Shown: piece after piece, positions 56,620-64,000 of the stretch
How the letters are laid out: every line of letters begins with the position of its first letter
Numbering within the stretch: position 1 is the first letter of the stretch
Source: Paramacrobiotus metropolitanus
Taxonomy: Eukaryota; Tardigrada; Eutardigrada; Parachela; Macrobiotidae
Direction: 5' to 3'
DNA: 64,000 nucleotides
Assembly (NCBI RefSeq): GCF_019649055.1
Contig: NW_026570262.1
Location: 124,001 to 188,000 of the forward strand
The notes under the pieces: generated by a model
The model's input: only the letters and a program-made list of their open reading frames with translations
Databases searched by the model: none
Told to the model about the DNA's origin: nothing
Program-made: the position numbers and the translations under genes

Positions 56620-58001
56620 CTGAAAAAGGAACGCTGATCATCGGAAATTTAAGAAATAAAAAGTTGCAGTTGATTTCAGAACAGCATTAAAAACAAATTA
56701 ATATGCAAGCATGTTACTCATGCAGAGTGCCAATTTTAGGTTTTGGAGATCCACTGAATATCGCCCATACACTACACCGACTGTACTTCTACGGATTATA
56801 CTGCGTTGTCATTATTTTGGGTTTACTGTTTTCACGATTTCGCGATTAACCAGTAACTAAAATTTATTCCAGTAAGATTCAAACATGACGTAGTTTCGAT
56901 AAATATATACTTAACTCGTAATAATGATGTACATTAATTTTTACATTAATTTTTGCTTTAACAGACGTTATCTTTCACATTCGTGTTCACTGCCGTACCT
57001 ACAATAATTCTCGTTAACTAAACAGAAAAGCAATTTATTAAAATACTTAACACAGTTACAAAAGTTTTTTGAGGCAAGTTGCCTGGTACATGGTACCAAA
57101 TTCGTGTTCTTGCACAAAAACTTTCATTTTCGCGCATTCCCAAACACTTCTTTCCTTTGCTTTATGATAAGCGTATGAGTTGCACCATTTTTCTGCAAGT
57201 TTTAAAATGATTTTTAAAAATGTTAAAATTTATGTTAAAATTTGAAAGAAGTGATAGAACCGTGCCGTAGTTCGACGGGTTAAAACGATCTTAATATGCG
57301 ATATGTGCGTTTATGTTCAAAATTTGGAGGTGATCGTTTTTCTTACAGCCATAGGTCCGAACTGGATGTTGCGCGCATAAACGGGTTTTCACGCCTGTGT
57401 ATGCATAGTAGCGCTTTTCCGTTACGATATCCAGCTGAAATACTACAAAACATTTTATAATTAAATATACGAGCGTAATAAAAACATGCCAAAATCCTAT
57501 AACACGATAAAAAAGTTTACGATCAAAATCCTTTACGTCTGTTTTTGGTTAGTACTTATTGTTTCAGCGGTACAAGACTACTACAAATAGCCAAAATCAG
57601 GATGTGGCAGCTTTTTTTTGAAACTCCATTTTACTACGAATACTCGCATTCTGTTTTAGGATAATAGGTACAGTATAATCTTCGCTGTTCGCATACGCAT
57701 CACGGCTTTACAATATCTCAAATACGTTAATCACACACAGTTTTTATTAAACAGAAAATATTAAACTAAGAAAAGTAATTTTTAAAAAACGATAAATTAG
57801 AAGAACTAATCAAAAACAGTAACTCGTAGTTGTACTACAGTTCCTCACCGGTATGAACTCAAGCCATCACACTAACGTTAACGTTTTTGTTCTTACTTAC
57901 TTACAAGTGCAGTTGCATGTACTGGTGTGGTGTCTGGCGCATTGGACACAAACAAGTGGAGAAAACAAATGTTAACAGCACGGCAGCCGACAAATTCTTA
58001 C
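56620..58001. other. Spacer between AGL fragments
   Basis: AT-rich; one ATCGCCCATACACTACA motif near 56760. No ORF of interest. The central AGL exons expected between 58002 and 56619 are missing. Confidence 0.45.
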
Positions 58002-58126
58002 CTCGGATTAACGAGAACAAACCCAGCCGGTTGACGAAAACATTGTCTCGTCCTTGACTTCCGGTAAACAAGTTCCGCGATGACGTAGAGATTAGTTTTG
58101 GCCGCTCGGGCCGCGTCTAACATGAA
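58002..58126 (-). pseudogene. AGL: AGL exon (MLDAAR / YVIAEL block), copy at 58.1 kb
   Basis: After acceptor GCAG: FMLDAARAAKTNLYVIAEL, then a deletion shifts the frame, with DNVFVNRLGLFSLIR recoverable in another frame, and donor GTAAGA. Human AGL: [33 protein letters not shown]. Confidence 0.83.
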
Positions 58127-58494
58127 CTGCCAAGAAACAACCACGTAAAACTAACGTATTTCGACGAACAAAAATATAACAATCAAAAAATGAATCCTGA
58201 TTAAGCAAAACCACGTAAAAAAATACAGAACCAATTTATCGGAATCAATAAACCATGATTTCAAGGTCACGTAAACAATTTTCATTGTTTTAGACATCGT
58301 TATAAAATTGATGAGATGATTGTGAATAACTTTGCTCGGCGACACTTCGCGATAGATAAAATGGAAGTTTCATACAGCGGAGAAATGATAAAACCTTGCT
58401 GTCAGCGAAATCAATGAAAAATTTTTAAGATGCAAAAATACCCTATAAAAAAAAAGAAAAATTCGAAGAAACAGCGCCGCATGGATTTACAAAC

Positions 58495-58659
58495 CTCGGC
58501 CACATGGAGCGGTGTTGAGTGCGCATTATCCAGCCGGACACCATGGAAGGTGGAGGCCATCTCCACGGCGTAATCGCGCATGCGCTGCCACAAATACGGA
58601 CAGTCGTCCGGTTTATCGCCGGTTTATCGCCGGTTTATCGCCGTACAGTGAGCAGCGAT
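58495..58659 (-). pseudogene. AGL: AGL glucanotransferase catalytic exon ([11 protein letters not shown] block)
   Basis: The minus strand reads YGDKP, then [38 protein letters not shown] and donor GTTTGT. Human AGL has [18 protein letters not shown]; this GH13-type Asp belongs to the 4-alpha-glucanotransferase site, and it is retained here. A triplicated 11-mer (CGGTTTATCGC, plus strand, 58609-58642) replaces a single GDKP coding unit and shifts the frame. Confidence 0.87.
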
Positions 58660-58867
58660 CTGGACCTTGCCAGTGTAAAAGCAAACATAAAAAATCGAAT
58701 GGTAAAATTCAAAAAAATACATATTACTGATATTAGTGCCTATTGCTTACATTGTTACTTATCAAGGTTTGCCTTTAGAACACTCTTAGTCTTGGGCAGA
58801 CGGCGACAAAACAGCCACTACACTACGTCATTAGGCAGAAACACGTGCCTTTATAATTCGCGGATAC

Positions 58868-58966
58868 CGAGCGGAACTCGTTCACCAGCTTATCCACATC
58901 CGCCAAGTAATACTCGTGTAGTTTTCCTCGTGGAAAGATATCATGCCACAACGCATGTTTGATTTT
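58868..58966 (-). pseudogene. AGL: AGL exon (HALWHDIFP block)
   Basis: Open from acceptor TAG to a possible donor GTATCC: KIKHALWHDIFPRGKLHEYY, LADVDKLVNEFRSV. Human AGL has [20 protein letters not shown] followed by KAVEQFRRL. Only copy in the window. Confidence 0.82.
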
Positions 58967-59235
58967 CTACAGAATTAAAATGATTAAGAGTTACCTTTTT
59001 CCATACAATAAAATTTTTGCAATTAACAAATACATTTCTATGCAACCAGGAGATTCAATTTCTGTACAATTTAAATATCGATGACACGTTCAACGGTCTG
59101 TGTACTGGAAACCGAATATATAAAATTCATACAACACTGCAAAAAACAAAATAAGCGCAATCATGAATGCAGTTAATCCAAAATTAATGCTACAACAAAT
59201 TAGCGTAATCTTCAGTCATGATACATACAGAGTAC

Positions 59236-59484
59236 ATCAATATGGTGGCCTTCCGTAATCGTCGCCGGGATGCCGCGATCCGCCCACTGTCCAGCGGCCA
59301 GTTCGGAGAACAGTTTCAAGAGTTGATCGAGAAGGAACGCCGGCTCCAGGTTATATGTCACTTCGGGATGATCTTTCAGCCAGGGACTGGAGTTGGCGGT
59401 GTGGTACAGCACGATATCCACGATGGACAAGACGATGGCTTCTCATACAGGGTAGCGATCACTTTGGCAACATCCTCCAGTTTC
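59236..59484 (-). pseudogene. AGL: AGL exon (SIVDIVLYHTA block)
   Basis: After acceptor ACAG: KLEDVAKVIATLYEK, one-base shift, IVLSIVDIVLYHTANSSPWL, KDHPEVTYNLEPAFLLDQLL, ADRGIPATITEGHHIDV and donor GTACTC. Human AGL: ICITDVVYNHTAANSKWI, EHPECAYNL, KGIPALIENDHHM. Only copy in the window. Confidence 0.87.
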
Positions 59485-59776
59485 CTGTAAATTTTCACGC
59501 AAACTGATATTCAGCAAAAAGCTGAAGAGTTGATGTTATTGTCTGGCGAGAAATCAATTACCATTTTCTACCAACAGCATCAAAGCGCACCAAAATTATT
59601 TTCCAAAGTGAACCAAAACTGCATTTTAAAAAAGCAATAGCCGGGAAACCGACAACGTAAAAGATGAGCAAATATTCAGTACAAGAGATAAAATGTGCAA
59701 CCTTTCTCTGAACGGCATAATTACACATCTTAACTAACAAAAACAAATTTTGAAACCGCGATATACATTATCTTAA

Positions 59777-61980
59777 TTTTTTTTTTCACACAACCTGATA
59801 TTTTATTGGGTACATTTAGCTTATACACAACAGTTAACATCACAACGCAGTACACTCAATCAGCAGAAAACAGCCTCGGGAGGTCTAAGAACAGAGAACA
59901 ACTGATCTAAATTTGCTCCCGGTGGAGCTGTTCCCTGAACGGAGGCCGCGTTCCCGCGCTGGATTTCTATGCTGATACGCTGGCGCAGGTATTCCGGTGC
60001 TCTTGCCTCGCCAGTTTCTTGCCGTACCCGTCTACCCACTTCCGTCAGCAGACGGGAAGCTTCCGGTCCGTTTGGTCCTAGCGTTTCAAAGCCCAGAGCG
60101 CTGAACAGGTAGTCCGGGGTGATGTTCTGGTACTTGGTTACCTTATCCTGTTCAGCCTTTGCCGCCGCTGCACCAGCTCGCTCGGATGTTGCCACGATAT
60201 GCGATAATGCCACCGTACAGACGCAGGTGACATCCCACGTCAGCATTCTTCCTCTTTCCCACGGTGCTAACGTAACGCCATCCGGGCGTTGGCCATTCGT
60301 TCGACATAAGCCCACTGGTTTAAGCTCTGTTTCAATTCCGGCTGATGCGAATGCTCGTTTACAGACAGCATTCAAGCTGCTGTGTCTGGGCTTTCTGCCT
60401 CGACTTTTCTTGCAGCTGAGGCCATGGTAGCCTCGGGCGTCCACCCAGTCCCCGCAGATGCAACGGTGCGGAGTGACGATAGCAGCTCCAAGGCGTAGCC
60501 CAACAGCGATTCTCAGGGCAGAATCTGTCAGCAGGTTTCCAAGTGATGCTGCCGGTAACGCCTCTAGCCAAGCCCCATTCTCTTTTGTTCTCACGCCGCG
60601 CAGCCGAGCTTGACTGGATAGGTCATCCTGGGCTTCAACCCGCAACATTCCCACAGCTTCCGCGATTAGAGGTTCATCCCACACTTTCTGTAGGTTGCGA
60701 ATATTGACATCCGGCGCATCCCTTTTTGTAATTGTCTGCCATTGCTCTACTGCCGCGCTGCAGTACTCATCAGGGTGAAAGTCCGCAGTCTCGGATGCCA
60801 GCGTCGCGATTGAGTAAGCCGAGACCAAAAAGGCCGGAAGGGCTAGCTTCTCAATGCTGCGAATTCCAAGACCGCCCTCGGAGATCGGCAGGGATGCCTG
60901 CGTCCACATTTGGTCCGTGATGGCAACGTTTGTAATCGTGCAAAGGCTTTCCCGGATTACCGCGTCGAATGCTTGCAAAAGGCCGCTATGCATGTAGCAT
61001 CGACCCGTACGTAGTTTATACGTCACCCTGACTGGTCCCATGCTGCATCTTAAGAGGTACAACGCCTGGTGTGCTGGTATCATTTGCAAGCGTTGCGTCA
61101 TTTTTTCTGCAACCTCTGTTGCATTAACAATAGCTCCCGCCGTAGCATCGTCGTGTAGCGGTGCGCCCAGATAGTGTAGCTCGTGTAATTTGGGACACTG
61201 TAGATCAGGAAACACATCAAGTAATGCAGCTGTCACCTTTTCTTTGTCTTCTTCCGAACCTCCCAGAACGATTAGTTCGCATTTACTGATGTTCAGCAGC
61301 AGTGCACAGTCCCGCAATGCATCCTTTAGCGAACACAAATCATCAAAAACATCGTCCGGGTCGCCACCGAGTACATCATCATCAAGGAAACTGGATTTCA
61401 ACTTAGACTTCAGATTCTTGTGTGGTTTTACCGTAGACAGGCAGTACAGTAGCGGGCCGAGCGGGTCTCCTTGCTGGATGCCCGCCCTGGAAAGGATTTG
61501 GTGGGATCCGTGCAACAACACTGATGGGGTTCCATAGCACTGCCACACGAAGTGGTAATACGCCGGCATATGTTCTTCCGCAGCTTTTAAAATGCAATTT
61601 CGATCGAGGGAGTTAAATGCGTTTTTCACATCCAGCTTTAGAAAGACTTGTGGGGATTCCATTTGAAGAGCGTGCTCGATAAAATACCGTGCACCGTGGA
61701 CTGCTGCTTCAACGCCGCCTTTTGTCGCAAATCCTAACTGCACGGGCCGTAGCACGTCATTCAAGTGGGTACATCTGTATGACACGATGCGGCACACTAT
61801 TCGCCGAAGACAAAATCCGACAGCTATAGGCCTGATGCCGCTGTCCTTTTTCTTGAAGGCAAAGAGGCTGGCACCATAGAAGACATCTGCAGTTTCCTGG
61901 GGAACTTTTCCCTTTAGCATGATGTTCGCAACGGCAGCTATTAAATCAGCAAGCTTTTTGGATTGTTCGTTGTGCTTCAT
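59777..61980 (-). mobile_element. RT/REL non-LTR retrotransposon, 5' truncated, with poly(A) tail
   Basis: One long minus-strand ORF followed by a short 3' UTR, an AATAAA, and a run of ten A (59786-59777 on the minus strand). It lies in the intron between two AGL exon fragments, in their sense orientation. The 5' part (DNA-binding zinc fingers expected for this class) is absent. Relatives' 3' ends are at 32593 and 47606. Confidence 0.85.
59860..61980 (-). CDS. Reverse transcriptase with REL-type endonuclease (706 aa)
   Basis: Uninterrupted 706-codon ORF. RT motifs: VFLKLDVKNAFNSLD (motif A Asp 117), AGIQQGDPLGPLLY (166-179), FLDDDVLGG (198-206; the usual F/Y-x-D-D). The C-terminal part has a C-x1-C-x9-H-x3-C knuckle (507-523) and RPD-x15-D (565-583), the pattern of restriction-enzyme-like endonucleases of R2/R4/NeSL-type non-LTR elements. 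Such enzymes nick target DNA and prime reverse transcription there. Lacks N-terminal zinc fingers; the Met is preceded by open frame, so the true start may be lost. No stop or frameshift, suggesting recent insertion. Confidence 0.88.
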   Translation of the reverse strand: MKHNEQSKKLADLIAAVANIMLKGKVPQETADVFYGASLFAFKKKDSGIRPIAVGFCLRRIVCRIVSYRCTHLNDVLRPVQLGFATKGGVEAAVHGARYFIEHALQMESPQVFLKLDVKNAFNSLDRNCILKAAEEHMPAYYHFVWQCYGTPSVLLHGSHQILSRAGIQQGDPLGPLLYCLSTVKPHKNLKSKLKSSFLDDDVLGGDPDDVFDDLCSLKDALRDCALLLNISKCELIVLGGSEEDKEKVTAALLDVFPDLQCPKLHELHYLGAPLHDDATAGAIVNATEVAEKMTQRLQMIPAHQALYLLRCSMGPVRVTYKLRTGRCYMHSGLLQAFDAVIRESLCTITNVAITDQMWTQASLPISEGGLGIRSIEKLALPAFLVSAYSIATLASETADFHPDEYCSAAVEQWQTITKRDAPDVNIRNLQKVWDEPLIAEAVGMLRVEAQDDLSSQARLRGVRTKENGAWLEALPAASLGNLLTDSALRIAVGLRLGAAIVTPHRCICGDWVDARGYHGLSCKKSRGRKPRHSSLNAVCKRAFASAGIETELKPVGLCRTNGQRPDGVTLAPWERGRMLTWDVTCVCTVALSHIVATSERAGAAAAKAEQDKVTKYQNITPDYLFSALGFETLGPNGPEASRLLTEVGRRVRQETGEARAPEYLRQRISIEIQRGNAASVQGTAPPGANLDQLFSVLRPPEAVFC

Positions 61981-62858
61981 ACCGATTAACTCTTTAAGGT
62001 ATTTTTTTTATTAGCGAATAACTCAAGGCAGTGGAATGTGCCTCTGCTCTACGACGTCGTATGAATTTCCAACGGTATGAAGAATGAAGAATTTGTGAAT
62101 TTCCATCGTCTTATTATTACGTAGGATTAACCAAAAACTACAAATCTAATTTATTTACTAAATTTAATTAAATGTCCACTTGTAAAAAAAAACCGAAATA
62201 TTCATACGAAGCCAACCAAACGATGCTCTGCTAACAAATACCCCGTTACAATCTGAAATCGGCTGCATTCAAACAGTATTAAGTAAATATTGTCCAGTTA
62301 AAACTGGGCAGCCAAAATAAAATACAAATGCATTTCAAACACAAATAAATCGTGAGCATCCTTTAATAAGTATAACATGAGAGTACAAACTATGTACTAA
62401 AAAACGGACAGGTTTGATGAAGCGTAAATAAATAAATTACAAATAAGTGTCTATCAGCGCTGGCATATTGTTATGCGTTGCGCTTTTGCCGAATAAAGCA
62501 CAGATGCCCGTATTATTGCAGCGGAAGAAAGGAACAGCTTTTATTATTAAAACAGCTTTTATTTTTAATTACACGTTTCAGCTAATAAAAATGCAATTTT
62601 AAAGTGAGACATACTGCTTTTCAATTTTTAATCACTGCAAAAGGTTGTAGAACGCCCAATGTGCCGCTACTCTACGAAATCATACAGTGATCGCCTTTTT
62701 CATTCAAGGATAGCTTGCAAAAAAAACGAGCATCGTCATGACTCAAACAAAATTAAACACTGCTTAGCCGGAACAGCATTAAAATGCCGGTATGCTGCAG
62801 TGGAAGAAGAAAAGACCGATACTGCTTTGGCTGGAGACGAATACAGACGCCACTCAAC
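61981..62858. other. Intron-like DNA between the RT element and an AGL exon
   Basis: AT-rich, no ORF of note. Two copies of the recurrent motif (GTGCCTCTGCTCTACGACG near 62037 and GTGCCGCTACTCTACGAAA near 62659). The 5' end of the RT element must lie in or near this stretch but I see no target duplication. Confidence 0.45.
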
Positions 62859-62960
62859 CCTGGATGGTGGGCACCATCTTCAGTTGGCCGTTGAGGGCGT
62901 AGGCGGGCGGAGTGGCTGTCGCCCAGCTGCTGGATGGGCGTGAAGTGCAGTGAAGGGTTA
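62859..62960 (-). pseudogene. AGL: AGL N-terminal exon (HFTPIQQLG block)
   Basis: After acceptor CTCAG the minus strand is open: NPSLHFTPIQQLGDSHSAYA, LNGQLKMVPTIQ, with a possible donor GTTGAG. Human AGL has [20 protein letters not shown] followed by NQLELNP. Most N-terminal AGL fragment present; it lies downstream of a later AGL exon (63066), showing that a new copy starts here. Confidence 0.85.
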
Positions 62961-63065
62961 CTGAGTTTTTGGACCCCTTACTTACTTTTACTGTTGCATA
63001 CTTTTGCGAAATTAAACAACAAAATCAAAAAATGGCTGTTATGGTCCAATCATGAACAACTTCAC

Positions 63066-63233
63066 CTTGATGACGCTGGGATTAGCGTGCTTCTGCATGA
63101 TCGTATAGCAGCGCATGCGCCACCGATGGGCGCATCTTGGCGGATGTCAGCGGGAGGAAAGCGTCCACCGGCTCCCCGTCATACCGGTGTACTTGCCGGC
63201 TCAGATCCTGCGAGTCCACCGCGCTTTCCGCTT
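63066..63233 (-). pseudogene. AGL: AGL exon (VHRYDGEPV / SVAHALLYD block), copy at 63.2 kb
   Basis: Same splice-site positions and length (168 bp) as 40779-40946, but a 4-base loss near the start and a 4-base gain near the end put the middle (DSQDLSRQVHRYDGEPVDAF, PSVAHALLYDH) out of frame, with a TGA in the entry frame. Human AGL: LVYRYGGEPVGSF, PAIAHALFMD. Confidence 0.83.
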
Positions 63234-63571
63234 CTAAAATCAATAGCCGAAACAAAATGCAAAAAAATGCACTGTCTAACGACATAACTACGAACAACAG
63301 TTTTTTTAAGAATCACAGCACTCGGGGCCTGCGGCACAAAAACCAAAAATTTAACGGAAATTTACATAATTATTTGTTGCAAATGCGTAAAGAAAAGCCC
63401 GGTCGCCCACGAACCCTCGTCCTCTCAAGCCATCGCACTAATTACAATATTCGGTTCCTACTGTACTGGAAGCGCAGACTGCTTAGGCGGCTGGCACACT
63501 AGACACGATTCACATGAAGTCATATGAACCAGTGAGCGAAACAAACAGCACGGCATCTCACAAACTCAAAT

Positions 63572-63613
63572 CGCGGATTAACGAGCTCAAGCACAGCCGA
63601 TTGACGAAAACTT
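63572..63613 (-). pseudogene. AGL: AGL exon (VFVNRLCLSSLIR), 5'-truncated copy
   Basis: Only the last 42 bases of the MLDAAR exon remain (VFVNRLCLSSLIR); the donor is mutated (CGCGATTTG). It precedes 63066 in correct AGL order, as 41238 precedes 40779. Confidence 0.65.
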
Positions 63614-64000
63614 GATTGTACTGATATATATATACACTTTGCAGTCATATTTAAATCATCGTACTAAAATAAAAAGACCTCGATTTCATTCATGCTAATT
63701 GCTACTGATACGAGTACCGTAATTAGGATGGCAACTGGAAGCCATGAAGTTTATAAGTGAACCGCCCATACGCTACGTTAACTGTTGTGAACCGTGTGGA
63801 AGCAATGCAGTGCACCTCACTTCACTTTTCAGTAAAATGGATAATCGAATAGGATAACGTTTCAGCTAGGAAAAACTTTTGTACCAGCGTTCAGGATAGT
63901 AAGTTGATTAGTAACTCATATGGAAGCTGATTTTACATTTCGTATAATCTTTCTTGCCACGAAAGACACTTTAGGATATAGCAAAATTATCAAAGCGTAA
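63614..64000. other. Duplicated non-coding AGL flank at the window edge
   Basis: 63690-63860 matches 33680-33860 (TCATGCTAATTGCTACT, AAAATGGATAATCGAATA) and includes CCGCCCATACGCTACGTT near 63762. No gene; the array may continue to the right. Confidence 0.5.

Noticed and set aside
25334-63613. A functional AGL gene spanning the region
   Set aside because: Exon order is not collinear, several exons are missing from every copy, and stops or frameshifts occur in most fragments.

Overview
This is animal nuclear DNA: intron-containing genes with GT..AG splice sites, GC-rich exons and AT-rich introns. Two genes belong to animal families, a Tousled-like kinase (TLK) and a FEZ/UNC-76 adaptor. Retroelements typical of invertebrates are also present. 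I cannot name the species or phylum. Every recognised host gene and gene fragment lies on the minus strand.

Layout. 1-347: first coding exon of an unrecognised coiled-coil protein that runs off the left edge. 348-7443: no gene seen. 7444-14672: a complete-looking TLK gene with 14 coding exons whose phases join into a 991-residue protein, plus a probable 5' UTR exon near 15.04 kb. 17059-23350: a complete-looking FEZ/UNC-76 gene with 4 coding exons and 484 residues. 25.3-63.6 kb: about 33 exon-sized fragments of glycogen debranching enzyme (AGL), all on the minus strand. The C-terminal exon occurs five times, and the order of fragments along the strand jumps repeatedly back to earlier or later parts of the protein. 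Many carry stops, frameshifts, lost splice sites, fusions or insertions. I read this as a decayed head-to-tail array of partial AGL duplications; no intact AGL gene can be assembled from the window.

Mobile elements sit inside the array: an RT plus restriction-enzyme-like-endonuclease (REL) non-LTR retrotransposon (59.78-61.98 kb) with 3'-end fragments of its relatives at 32.6 and 47.6 kb; a compact gag-only LTR element (43739-45023) with identical 156-bp LTRs and a 5-bp target duplication, inserted in an AGL exon copy; a truncated gag-protease LTR element (about 49.6-52.35 kb) abutting another AGL exon copy; a foldback/MITE-like element (54.41-55.12 kb) whose ends are strings of hairpins; and a roughly 450-bp tandem repeat with an embedded 8-bp GACGTTCT-type array (38.28-40.44 kb).

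TLK (chromatin assembly kinase) and FEZ (kinesin cargo adaptor) are unrelated neighbours in tandem. The most unusual features are the AGL fragment array, the hairpin-ended element, the gag-only element, and a short sense-oriented motif (minus strand, about TCGTAGTGTATGGGCGAT) that recurs in the introns of the AGL fragments and of FEZ. All identifications are by eye; no alignment or database search was run.
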